Shown here one piece after another: positions 1 through 7,847 of a stretch of DNA of 64,000 bases. The translations under genes were made by a program, and so were the position numbers. Source of the DNA: RUG14130 sp045598325 (GTDB taxonomy: Bacteria; Bacillota; Clostridia; Christensenellales; Aristaeellaceae); contig JAZLLT010000065.1 in the NCBI GenBank assembly GCA_045598325.1, positions 1-64,000 on the forward strand, in the 5' to 3' direction. The notes below the pieces were generated by a model, which was not told where the DNA came from, ran no database searches, and worked only from the letters and a program-made list of their open reading frames with translations. Each line of letters opens with the position of its first letter. Position 1 is the stretch's first letter.

Positions 1-945
1 ATAGGTACCTCCCGTCAAAAGTCCGTATCCGATGAGCGCGACGCCGCAGGCGTTATCGCCGCTCAGTTCGGGCTTTCCGAAATGCAGTTTGATATTTGAA
101 TCGAGTTTCTTTACCCTCGCGGGCAGAAGTTCGCGCAGAAGGCGGGAGCTTGCCACACCGCCTGCCAGCAATACCTGCTTTACTTTTGCTTCGCGCGCCG
201 CATTTACGACAAGATGCGCAATGGAGCGGCTCAAAAAGTTATAGACTTCCATCGCCGTATTTTCGCATGTTTCGCCGCTTTCAAGCAGTTGCTTCACCTT
301 GTTTTCCGCGCCGGAGAAGGAAACGGTCAGTTTGTCCTTTGATACGGGGATGAGGCTTCTGCTCTCCCCTTTGACCGCCAGTTTTTCCAGTTCCGGTCCG
401 CAGGGAAAATGCAGTCCCATGAGCACCCCTGTCCTGTCCACCAGTTGCCCGGCGTTCAGGTCCGATGTGCCGCCGATTTCGGTTATGGCAAGGTTTTCAT
501 CCGTGAGCACCGTCTGGGTCGTGCCGCCAGAAAGGTGGAGCGCCACGAATCTCCCGGTTGGTACGCCCGAATCCACAAGAGCGGCACGGATATGTCCCTG
601 TTGATGGGAAGTTTTGAAAAGCGGCACGCGCAGGCTCGCGGCGATGCTTTGCGCGAACGCCTCGCCTGTGGCGAATACCGGCATGTAGGAGTCTTCCCTA
701 TCGCGGGGACGGCTCGACACACACACGGCTTTGATGATCGCGTCCGGCGCCTCGTCAAGCAGTTTGGCAAGCAGCGCGGGGAGCGCTTTCACATGCTGGA
801 ATACACCGTCCGCCTGACGCAATCCTCTCTCTCCATCGGGCACGGAGAGCAGTTTCCTCTCCGAAAACACAATACGCCCGCTGCTCGCGAGAGCGACGGA
901 CGTGGTGTAGCAACTGGTGTCAATGCCAAGCACACAATCAGGCAT
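1..945 (-). CDS. TsaD/Kae1-like (peptidase M22 family) protein, C-terminus cut by window edge
   Basis: The reading frame is open from an ATG at 945 to the left edge, 315 codons with no stop. The start reads LGIDTSCYTTSVAL, like the ASKHA phosphate loop of TsaD, followed by an HQQGH motif that matches the metal-binding HxxxH of the family and a late GDNACGVAL segment like TsaD's SGDNAAM. True TsaD makes the threonylcarbamoyl-adenosine tRNA modification. In clostridia a TsaD paralog often sits beside nusB, and this position suggests the paralog rather than TsaD itself. The start overlaps the nusB stop by eight bases, so translation is probably coupled. Family membership is strong; substrate and activity are not known. 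Confidence 0.8.
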   Translation of the reverse strand, partial: MPDCVLGIDTSCYTTSVALASSGRIVFSERKLLSVPDGERGLRQADGVFQHVKALPALLAKLLDEAPDAIIKAVCVSSRPRDREDSYMPVFATGEAFAQSIAASLRVPLFKTSHQQGHIRAALVDSGVPTGRFVALHLSGGTTQTVLTDENLAITEIGGTSDLNAGQLVDRTGVLMGLHFPCGPELEKLAVKGESRSLIPVSKDKLTVSFSGAENKVKQLLESGETCENTAMEVYNFLSRSIAHLVVNAAREAKVKQVLLAGGVASSRLLRELLPARVKKLDSNIKLHFGKPELSGDNACGVALIGYGLLTGGTY

Positions 946-1342
946 TGCGCACACTCCTGCCGAGATTACCGAGGACACCGTTGACGAAGGAACCTGCTTT
1001 GTCGTCGGAGAACTGTTTTGCCAGTTCCACCGCTTCGTTGACGATGACGCCGGTAGGCGTGTCGGTATAAATCAGTTCGTAGGCGCCGACCAGCAGGATG
1101 GCATGGTCGACTCTGGAAATGCGCTCGAGAGTCCAGCCGGGATTCAAACGGGCGGCGATTTTGCCGTCCAGATCCTCTTTGTAACTTTTGACGCCTTCGA
1201 ATACTTCGTTCATGAAGCCGGTTTCATTTTCCGCAGGATCGATTTCGAGAAGACCGATGACGGTATCATCGCCACCATCGCCGCCCATTTCCCACTCATA
1301 CACCAGTTTCATCGCGCATGCACGCGCTTTGGTCCGTTCCAT
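938..1342 (-). CDS. nusB: transcription antitermination factor NusB
   Basis: The product has 134 residues, the usual NusB length. It is an all-helical RNA-binding protein that joins NusE/S10 at boxA to prevent termination in rRNA operons. The N-terminus RTKARACAMKLVYEWEM and the C-terminal part (VDHAILLVGAYELIY, TPTGVIVNEAVELAKQF, FVNGVLGNL) are typical of the family. An AAGGAG ribosome-binding site lies before the ATG. It lies 12 bases downstream of asp23 and overlaps the TsaD-like gene, so the three form one transcription unit. Confidence 0.95.
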   Translation of the reverse strand: MERTKARACAMKLVYEWEMGGDGGDDTVIGLLEIDPAENETGFMNEVFEGVKSYKEDLDGKIAARLNPGWTLERISRVDHAILLVGAYELIYTDTPTGVIVNEAVELAKQFSDDKAGSFVNGVLGNLGRSVRNA

Positions 1343-1354
1343 AAGATATGCTCC

Positions 1355-1849
1355 TTATTCCGCCGTTTTTTCGTTCTCGGGCAGCGCTTCGGTCTCGCCC
1401 GCGCCGCTCTCCGAACTTTCCAGCATGTATTTACGGTATTCCAGTTCCGCCGCTTCTTTATCTTCCTTGGAGAAGGACAGCCCGGTCACATGGACATCCA
1501 CATTTTTGACCGTCATGCCGGTCATGGTCTCGATGGTCTTTTTCACATTCTCCTGAATGTTGGCGCATACTTCGTGTACGGAATAGCCGTATTCGATGAC
1601 GCAGCTGATCTGCACGGAAACAACGCCTTCCGCTACTTCGATCTTGATGCCGCGGGTCAGGTTCTTTACATTGGTGGGCTTGCGGCTCACTTTATCGTTG
1701 ATGAGGCCGGCAAACCGCACGGAATTGGCCAGACCTTCCACTTCGCTCACGGCAAGACCCGCGATGGTGGAGAGCACATCGGGCGCGAAATACACTTCGC
1801 TGTTGCCGCTGGTACTGATTTTGATTTCTTTGTTCGCATTCTCAGACAT
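1355..1849 (-). CDS. Asp23/Gls24 family envelope stress protein
   Basis: The 164-residue protein carries the Asp23 domain from about residue 15 to 130: SEVYFAPDVLSTIAGLAVSEV, then a VSVQISCVIEYGYSV strand and VKNVDVHVTGLSF. The acidic tail (about 135-164) is variable. Asp23 proteins are abundant, lie under the membrane and are linked to envelope homeostasis; the next gene in many Firmicutes is nusB, as here. The start is the ATG with GGAGG eight bases upstream. A promoter is visible at 1873-1901. Confidence 0.93.
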   Translation of the reverse strand: MSENANKEIKISTSGNSEVYFAPDVLSTIAGLAVSEVEGLANSVRFAGLINDKVSRKPTNVKNLTRGIKIEVAEGVVSVQISCVIEYGYSVHEVCANIQENVKKTIETMTGMTVKNVDVHVTGLSFSKEDKEAAELEYRKYMLESSESGAGETEALPENEKTAE

Positions 1850-1872
1850 AGTACACCTCCGAAAACAGTTCT

Positions 1873-1901
1873 ATTATAACAGATATCTTCCGAAAACGCA
1901 A
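1873..1901 (-). promoter_or_regulatory. sigma-A type promoter of asp23-nusB
   Basis: On the minus strand TTGCGT (1901-1896) is separated by 17 bases from a perfect TATAAT (1878-1873), about 24 bases before the asp23 ATG. The -35 is weak, the -10 is consensus. Confidence 0.6.
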
Positions 1902-1943
1902 ATGTTCCGAGGGCATATGCCGCGGTATTTACGCAATTTTTCC

Positions 1944-1974
1944 ACAAAAAATCCCCGCGCCTTGCGGCACGGGG
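1944..1974 (-). terminator. Rho-independent terminator after the 580-residue membrane protein gene
   Basis: On the minus strand a nine-pair stem with one mismatch (arms 1974-1966 and 1961-1953, four-base loop) is followed by ATTTTTTG. It lies 17 bases beyond the stop codon and isolates that gene from the asp23 operon. Confidence 0.85.
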
Positions 1975-1990
1975 ACCTTGACTTGCTTAA

Positions 1991-3733
1991 TTACTTGCCC
2001 TCTCTTGCATTCTTCCAGTCGCGGATGCCCAGCGCAATGTGCAGAGCACCGACGATGAGGATGACTGCGTAGAAGATCATGTGGCTCGTGAAGTGGTCGC
2101 CCATCTTGATGAAGGGGCTCACAGCGTAGCCGATGATGCCGATGATACCCGCGAGGGTGGGGCAAATGCCGGCCGCGAAGTTGTCGCGCTTCAGGATACC
2201 GATGACCAGACCGAGAACGCCCAGCAGACCCAGGATGATGGGCAGGAGCACGACATCATTGATGTAGTAGTCCTTGATGTTGTAAGCGGCTTCGGCGGTG
2301 AACTCATCGGCGTTGTAGGGGAAGCCCACATAGCCCAGCAGGGAGATGGTCTTCTCGGAGTCATAGCCGACGGAAGTGGCGAAGTTGTTGGACTTGGTTT
2401 CGCCGTTGGCGAAGGTAAAGGTCGCAACGCCCTTCTTGTCCAGTTTCACGGTGCAGGGGGAGGCCATCAGGGTATCTTCCTTGATGCCCATATCGGTGGC
2501 ATTGAAATCCTCGCCGAGATCCTTCACGGCGATGCGCTTTACCTTGGCAGCCTCGAACTCGAACGCGGCTTCTTCTTCATCTTCGGCCTTGTAGGGGGCA
2601 AAACTCTTCACGACAGAATCAAGAGCCTTCTTTGCCTTGTCGGAGGTCTGCTTCTTGGCGCCGGCCTTGTAGGCGGCATCGGTAGCCTTTTGGGCGGCCT
2701 TGGCTGCAACTGCTGCTTCGGCGGAAGCGGCCTTCATGTCATTCAGTTTGCCGATGATCTTGGTATCGCGCTCGGCGTCGCTCATCTTGCCGGCGATAAC
2801 TTCCTTCACCTTTTCGGCGGAGGTGATGATCTCATCGGCAGTCAGTTCGGTTTCGTTGGCGGCGAAGAATTCTTCGTAGTCTTCGGCGGTCTTTTCAAGT
2901 TTGTCGTAGAAGTTGTTCAGAGCCTTCTTTCCGGTCTCCACGGCGAACTTCTCGGGATACTTCTCGGACAGCCAGGTTTTGAAAGCGTCCAGTTTCGCCT
3001 CGGCAAAACCGATCTTCGCTTCTTCGTGATAGGCTTCGAGGAGGGCGTCGTTGTAGGCGGTGGTGGTCTCGGTCACCCAGGCGAAAGAGGCATCCTGTGC
3101 ATAGGCGGCGGAAGCGGCGGCGTACGCATCGTTGACTGCCTTCTCGGCGTTGACCAGTTCGGCGGTGGCGGTGTCGAAGTACTTGGCGGCTTCATCGGCC
3201 TTCTTCTTGGCGGAAGTCAAAGCCTTCTCCATGTCAGCCAGTTTGGTCTGGTCCTCGGTGGGCTCGGTGGCGGGCTCGCCTTCGGCGGGAGCAACATAAG
3301 GAGTCACGCCTTTTGCAAACTCATTGTAAACGGCTTCGAACTTGGCATACACATCGGCAGCCTCGGCCTTGTAGCTTTCGCACAGTTCGACCGCTTCGGC
3401 GATCTCAGTATAGTTGGCAACGGCGGCATTCAGAGTGTCCAGAGTGGCCTTCTGATTGACGCGGAGCATGTTGGTGGTATAGAGGGTGGACTTTTCCTTA
3501 CCGTCGGCGATATCGATCTTCTGATATCCTTCGGTTCCCTTTTCTCCGCCGTTCAGCACCCAGGTCTTGCCGTACAGTTGATCGGCGTCGCCGGCTTCGG
3601 GGATAAAGGAAGTGGTGTTCTTGCCGTAGGTGAAGTAGGGCGTGCAGAGCATCACGACCAGCAGGATGCTGAGGATGCAGATCAACAGGCTCGTCCAGCG
3701 GGAACGATTCATTTTGATCTCGTAGGTCTTCAT
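1991..3733 (-). CDS. large alanine-rich membrane-anchored protein of unknown function
   Basis: The 580-residue product has an N-terminal membrane segment (about residues 14-34, SLLICILSILLVVMLCTPYF), a long extracytoplasmic part, and three C-terminal membrane segments (roughly 490-511, 516-537 and 546-566). The middle, about 60-390, is rich in Ala, Glu and Lys with heptad-like spacing and is predicted helical, probably coiled coil, with a short Pro/Glu linker near 145-155. I do not recognise a family. Lysine is written almost only as AAG, unlike neighbouring genes, which suggests strong expression. It is a single-gene unit with its own promoter and terminator. A structural or envelope role is inference only. 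Confidence 0.85.
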   Translation of the reverse strand: MKTYEIKMNRSRWTSLLICILSILLVVMLCTPYFTYGKNTTSFIPEAGDADQLYGKTWVLNGGEKGTEGYQKIDIADGKEKSTLYTTNMLRVNQKATLDTLNAAVANYTEIAEAVELCESYKAEAADVYAKFEAVYNEFAKGVTPYVAPAEGEPATEPTEDQTKLADMEKALTSAKKKADEAAKYFDTATAELVNAEKAVNDAYAAASAAYAQDASFAWVTETTTAYNDALLEAYHEEAKIGFAEAKLDAFKTWLSEKYPEKFAVETGKKALNNFYDKLEKTAEDYEEFFAANETELTADEIITSAEKVKEVIAGKMSDAERDTKIIGKLNDMKAASAEAAVAAKAAQKATDAAYKAGAKKQTSDKAKKALDSVVKSFAPYKAEDEEEAAFEFEAAKVKRIAVKDLGEDFNATDMGIKEDTLMASPCTVKLDKKGVATFTFANGETKSNNFATSVGYDSEKTISLLGYVGFPYNADEFTAEAAYNIKDYYINDVVLLPIILGLLGVLGLVIGILKRDNFAAGICPTLAGIIGIIGYAVSPFIKMGDHFTSHMIFYAVILIVGALHIALGIRDWKNAREGK

Positions 3734-3779
3734 GACATTACCTCTTCATAGAATATTCGGCATTTCGCCGTATGGCTAT

Positions 3780-3808
3780 ATTTTACAATACCCTCTCCCC
3801 TTTGTCAA
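3780..3808 (-). promoter_or_regulatory. promoter of the 580-residue membrane protein gene
   Basis: Minus-strand TTGACA (3808-3803), 17-base spacer, TAAAAT (3785-3780), 46 bases before the ATG. Three copies of TGCAGGA, two direct and one inverted, lie upstream at 3828-3888. Confidence 0.75.
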
Positions 3809-3894
3809 CCGCGTTTGACGGGAAATGTGCAGGATTTTTTGAATATTTCATGACTTTTGTGCAGGAATTTCGTCATTCCTCTCCTGCAATGGTA

Positions 3895-3933
3895 AAGCAA
3901 ACGGCACACCGTGCTTGACGGTATGCCGTTTTT
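3895..3933 (-). terminator. terminator after serine acetyltransferase gene
   Basis: A long stem with one internal mismatch (arms around 3899-3912 and 3918-3931, loop GCTTG) lies 20 bases beyond the cysE stop. The U-tract on the minus side is broken (TTTGCTTT), while the plus side has five Ts; it may work in both directions. Confidence 0.7.
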
Positions 3934-3954
3934 CATATCCGGATTTCAGCACAT

Positions 3955-4854
3955 TTAAGCCTTTTCCCACACGCCCGTGTCCATTTCGCGGAAGGTGAGT
4001 TCCGGGCTTTTGACGCTGACTTTGGTGCGGGCGGGAACGGACGCGGTCACAAAGGCGTTGCCGCCGATGACACAGTCGTCTCCGATGACCGTCTCGCCGC
4101 CCAGAATGGACGCGCCGGAATAGACCGTCACGCGGTTCCCGATGGTGGGATGGCGCTTTACGCCGGAGAGCGCCTGACCCCGTCTCGTGGACAGCGCACC
4201 CAGCGTGACGCCCTGATAGAGTTTCACATAGGAACCGATGACGGTGGTCTCGCCGATGACGACGCCCGTTCCGTGGTCAATGAAGAAATAGGAGCCGATC
4301 TCGGCGCCGGCGTTGATGTCGATGCCGGTGAGCCCGTGGGCGTACTCCGTCATCATACGCGGGATGAGGGGCACTTTGAGTCCGTACAGGATATGCGCGA
4401 GGCGGTAGACTGTGATGGCGATGAGGCCGGGATAGGAAAAGATGACATCGAATTTGGAAAACGCCGCCGGATCGCCGTTATACAGCGCCTCCACATCGGT
4501 ATACAACAGTTTCTGAACTTCCGGCAGGGCTTTGATGAATGCCCCGACCGCTTCCCTCGCTTTTTCACCCGCGTCCGGAATCTCTCCCTGGCAGCGGTAA
4601 GCCGCTTCACACTGGGCAAGCAGGGCGCATGCGATTTCACTCAGCGCGCTGCCCGTGGCGAAGGGATTGACTTTCGGCGACTGCACATCGAAAAAACCCG
4701 GGAACATCACGCTTCTGAGTTTATCGGTGATTTCGATGATGACCTTGCGCTCGGGGATGCTGCGCGCGGGATCGGAGAGCACATCCCCGTTCAGGGAAAA
4801 CGCGTCCATTTCCGCGGCGCTGTTTCTGACTGCCTGTTCGATATCGTTGTTCAT
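3955..4854 (-). CDS. cysE: serine O-acetyltransferase
   Basis: This enzyme acetylates L-serine with acetyl-CoA, the first step of cysteine synthesis. The 299-residue protein has a helical N-terminal domain (to about 165) and a left-handed beta-helix of hexapeptide repeats (about 180-280: IDINAGAEIG, IDHGTGVVIGETTVIG, VKRHPTIGNRVTVYSGA, GETVIGDDCVIGGNAFV). The IDHGTG histidine is the expected catalytic residue. The longer N-terminal part resembles the EpsC/SrpH-type subgroup rather than the short Bacillus CysE. It lies nine bases after topB with AGAGG before the ATG, so it is co-transcribed with topB; no cysK is nearby. Confidence 0.92.
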   Translation of the reverse strand: MNNDIEQAVRNSAAEMDAFSLNGDVLSDPARSIPERKVIIEITDKLRSVMFPGFFDVQSPKVNPFATGSALSEIACALLAQCEAAYRCQGEIPDAGEKAREAVGAFIKALPEVQKLLYTDVEALYNGDPAAFSKFDVIFSYPGLIAITVYRLAHILYGLKVPLIPRMMTEYAHGLTGIDINAGAEIGSYFFIDHGTGVVIGETTVIGSYVKLYQGVTLGALSTRRGQALSGVKRHPTIGNRVTVYSGASILGGETVIGDDCVIGGNAFVTASVPARTKVSVKSPELTFREMDTGVWEKA

Positions 4855-4863
4855 TTTCTGCCT

Positions 4864-6711
4864 CTATTTCTTGTTTGTCCTGCGCCTATCCTCCTCGGGG
4901 AACTGCATGCGCGGCGCGTTCGTTCCCGCGTAGGATACGAGGAAGGTGCTGTAGCGGCGGATACTGTCCATAAATTTCGTCTGTTTTTCGGAAAGGACCG
5001 CGGGGTCGTTGAAGGTCGCCATTTTGGCGAGCGCCCGTTCCCATTTTCCCGTGGTGACGGCGCTGGTCATCTCGACAGGCGCGATGGCGATGAATTTTCT
5101 TCCTTTCTCGGTGGAGATCAGGTTCTTGCCCTTCCGCTCCACATAGCCCACGGTGACGATGCGGTTGATGATGGCGGCGCGGGTGGCAGGCGTGCCCAGA
5201 CCCGAATCCTTCATCTTTTCGCGCAGTTCCTCGTCATCGATGGTCTTGCCCGCATCCTCCATGGCTTTGAGCAGCGTGTCGTCCGTGTAGGCGGCAGGCG
5301 GTTTGGTTTCGCTCTTTTTGCCGGTGATGCCCTTGACGGGATATTTCTGTCCTTCGGAAACATCGGGGATCTCGGCGGCCGTGCCGTCGTCATCCTTCTT
5401 CGTCTTGGGCTCGTCTTTGTAGACAACGCGCCAGCCCTGACTGACGGGCGTGTTGCAGTTGGTCTTGAAGCGGTCCTCCCCCACATCCGTCTCGATCACA
5501 CAGGCGTGATAGACATAATCGGGATAGTGGTTGGCGATGAGGCGGCGGACCACCATATCGTAGATGTTCCTTTCCTCCGCGGTCAGGGATTGGAGATTCG
5601 GGTACTTGTCCGTGGGGATGATGGCATGGTGGTCGCTGATTTTCGTGTTGTCATAACAGCGGTACGCTTTGCGGATGGGCTGAACGGACACCACAAGGGA
5701 TTTATACGGCTCGGGCAGCATGGTGAGGGTCTTGGCGACTTTTCCTTCCATGTCATCGGGCAGATAGCGGGAATCGGTGCGCGGATAGGTCAGCAGTTTA
5801 TGCTTCTCATACAGGCTCTGCGCCAGTTCCAGCGTTTTGTCCGCCTTATAGCCGAACTTGCGGTTCGCTTCGCGCTGAAGGGTGGTAAGGTCATACAGTT
5901 TCTCGGCTGCTTCCCGCTTTTCCGTGGTCTCACAGCGGGTGATGACGCCCGTTCCGCCCTTGCACCGCGCAATGATGGCTTTGGCGGTTTCCTCGGAAAA
6001 CAGTTTGTTTTCCTTGCTTTCTCTGTCCATCCACACGCCCTTATAGGCGCCGAAATCCGCAGTCACCTGCCAGTAGGGTTTGGATTCAAACGCCGCTATC
6101 TCGTTGTCCCGCTTCACGATGAGCGCGAGGGTGGGCGTCTGTACGCGTCCCGCGGAGAGCAGGCGGTCATAGCGGAGCGTGAAAGCGCGGGTGGCATTCA
6201 TGCCCACCAGCCAATCCGCCTCGCTGCGGCATCTGGCGGAAGCATAGAGCCCCTCATATTCAGAGGACGGTTTCAGGGTAGCAAAACCGTTTCTGATGGC
6301 TTCATCCGTCATGGAGGAGATCCACAGGCGGCGGAAAGGCTTTTTGCAGCCCGCCATCGTGTAGATGTAGCGGAAAATGAGTTCACCTTCGCGTCCCGAG
6401 TCCGTGGCGCAGATGAGATCGGAGATTTCCGGGGAATTCATGAGCGCGCGGACTTTTTCGTACTGGTCCTTTGTACCGTCGATGACCTTGAGCGGGATGT
6501 TTTCCGGCAGCATGGGCAGACTGACCATGCTCCAGCGCTTGTACCGCTCATCGATTTCATCAGGTTCGGCAAGGGTCACCAAATGACCGACCGCCCAGGT
6601 GACCACATAAGAATCGCCCTCGAGGCAGCCGTTCCCCTGACGGGTCGCCTTCAGAACGCGGGCGATATCGCGCCCGACAGAAGGCTTTTCGGCTACCACA
6701 AGTGTCTTCAT
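4864..6711 (-). CDS. topB: DNA topoisomerase III (type IA)
   Basis: The 615-residue enzyme cuts and passes single strands to relax negative supercoils and resolve recombination intermediates. The Toprim domain begins at once (LVVAEKPSVGRDIARVL), followed by DSGREGELIFRYI with the acidic metal ligands, and the active-site tyrosine is in TYPRTDSRYLPDD. LGTPATRAAIINRI is the conserved late motif. It has no C-terminal zinc-finger block, so it is a short Firmicutes-type TopB. A GGAGG site precedes the ATG; it lies 14 bases after YhaM and before cysE. Confidence 0.96.
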   Translation of the reverse strand: MKTLVVAEKPSVGRDIARVLKATRQGNGCLEGDSYVVTWAVGHLVTLAEPDEIDERYKRWSMVSLPMLPENIPLKVIDGTKDQYEKVRALMNSPEISDLICATDSGREGELIFRYIYTMAGCKKPFRRLWISSMTDEAIRNGFATLKPSSEYEGLYASARCRSEADWLVGMNATRAFTLRYDRLLSAGRVQTPTLALIVKRDNEIAAFESKPYWQVTADFGAYKGVWMDRESKENKLFSEETAKAIIARCKGGTGVITRCETTEKREAAEKLYDLTTLQREANRKFGYKADKTLELAQSLYEKHKLLTYPRTDSRYLPDDMEGKVAKTLTMLPEPYKSLVVSVQPIRKAYRCYDNTKISDHHAIIPTDKYPNLQSLTAEERNIYDMVVRRLIANHYPDYVYHACVIETDVGEDRFKTNCNTPVSQGWRVVYKDEPKTKKDDDGTAAEIPDVSEGQKYPVKGITGKKSETKPPAAYTDDTLLKAMEDAGKTIDDEELREKMKDSGLGTPATRAAIINRIVTVGYVERKGKNLISTEKGRKFIAIAPVEMTSAVTTGKWERALAKMATFNDPAVLSEKQTKFMDSIRRYSTFLVSYAGTNAPRMQFPEEDRRRTNKK

Positions 6712-6725
6712 ACGGTTCCTCCGGT

Positions 6726-7709
6726 TTATTCTTCGTCATCATCCGTCCTGTATTTCGGGCGGTAGAGTTTACGGTCCAGCGACCAGATCTTTTCGGTAAA
6801 GCAGCCGGGGTTGACTTTGTCGCTCTCGGCTTTCATTTCAAACATACGGGCGTCCAGCAGGTCCAGGATGTGGAGCACTTCCGCCTCCGGGAACATGGGC
6901 TGCTTGGGTGAGCCGTACTCGGCAAGGTCGTGGTGGGACAGGATCATATGCTCGATCATCACCAGCAGTTCCTCATCCATGCCCAGTTCGCGCCCGATGC
7001 GGTCGATCTTGCTGACTCCCATCACGATATGCCCAAGCAAATTACCCTGCATGGTGTAGTCGGTCACGAGACCCAGAGAGTCGCAGTTCATTTCCTCGAT
7101 TTTGCACAGGTCATGGAGAATGACGCCCGCAGCAAGCAGGTCGCTGTCAAGGAAAGGATAGAGGCTGCACACGAGTTCCGCGCCCTTCAGCATGGTGGAA
7201 GTATGGTTGAGCAAGCCCGCTCTCTGGGCGTGGTGGAGACTGCGCGCCGCGGGCATCACGGAGAGCATGTCCCCCGCTTCTTCGAGGCGGTTGAGCACCA
7301 GGGCTTTCAGCTGCTTGTTTTTCATGGCGTCCGCGCGGTTCAGGATCTCGTCCATCATGTCATCCGCGGAACGGGGCGCGCAGGGAATGAGTTTGTCCAT
7401 TTCGATGCCGTCTTCCGGGGCGGACGAGCGCATCTTGTCCACGCGCAGTTGGAGTTTGTCTTTGTATTCCAGTACGCCCGCGCGCACCTTGATGACCGAG
7501 CCTACCTCCGGCGGGAGGACCGTGGAATCCCATACCTTCGCGTTGATGGAACCGGTCAGGTCGGTCAGCGTCATGTCAAGATATTTTCCGCCGTTGCTGG
7601 AAGTCCTCTGAGCGGATTCCTTCACCAGCAAAAAGCCCTCAAAAGTCATGTTTTTCAGCAGTTCACAGATTTTCGGCTGTTCCTTCACAATGCTCACTCC
7701 CATACTCAT
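6726..7709 (-). CDS. yhaM: 3'-5' exoribonuclease of the YhaM family
   Basis: YhaM enzymes trim RNA from the 3' end. Here an OB-fold (about residues 12-100, GKYLDMTLTDLTGSINAKVWD) is joined to an HD domain (about 155-290) whose metal ligands show as LLNHTSTML, GVILHDLCKIEE and MILSHHDLAEYGSP. Length (327) fits the family (about 315). The first ATG (7709) has no ribosome-binding site; a GTG at 7688 has GGGAG eight bases upstream and is a good alternative start. A candidate promoter lies at 7718-7746. Confidence 0.93.
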   Translation of the reverse strand: MSMGVSIVKEQPKICELLKNMTFEGFLLVKESAQRTSSNGGKYLDMTLTDLTGSINAKVWDSTVLPPEVGSVIKVRAGVLEYKDKLQLRVDKMRSSAPEDGIEMDKLIPCAPRSADDMMDEILNRADAMKNKQLKALVLNRLEEAGDMLSVMPAARSLHHAQRAGLLNHTSTMLKGAELVCSLYPFLDSDLLAAGVILHDLCKIEEMNCDSLGLVTDYTMQGNLLGHIVMGVSKIDRIGRELGMDEELLVMIEHMILSHHDLAEYGSPKQPMFPEAEVLHILDLLDARMFEMKAESDKVNPGCFTEKIWSLDRKLYRPKYRTDDDEE

Positions 7710-7717
7710 TTGGCATT

Positions 7718-7746
7718 ATTTTATTACATCTGATTTTAATATTCAA
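7718..7746 (-). promoter_or_regulatory. candidate promoter for yhaM-topB-cysE
   Basis: Minus-strand TTGAAT (7746-7741), 17 bases, TAAAAT (7723-7718). Its start point would fall beside the first ATG of yhaM, which favours the downstream GTG start. Confidence 0.5.
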
Positions 7747-7783
7747 GTAGTCGGAAAACGCCGCCTTATTTGCTTCGCAAGTG

Positions 7784-7812
7784 TTGACTTTCCTCAATAA
7801 TTATGATATAAT
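7784..7812 (+). promoter_or_regulatory. strong promoter with extended -10, SH3/lysozyme gene
   Basis: TTGACT (7784-7789), exactly 17 bases, TATAAT (7807-7812), with TG one base before the -10 (extended -10). The ribosome-binding site TTGGAGG (7834-7840) is seven bases before the ATG at 7848. Confidence 0.85.
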
Positions 7813-7847
7813 TTGTAATATATTTGTAACAAGTTGGAGGCTTGTCT

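Noticed and set aside
2039..3751. 570-codon glycine-rich open frame on the plus strand
   Set aside because: It is the antisense of the alanine-rich membrane protein gene; alanine codons read backward give Gly/Val-type repeats. No ribosome-binding site or family match.
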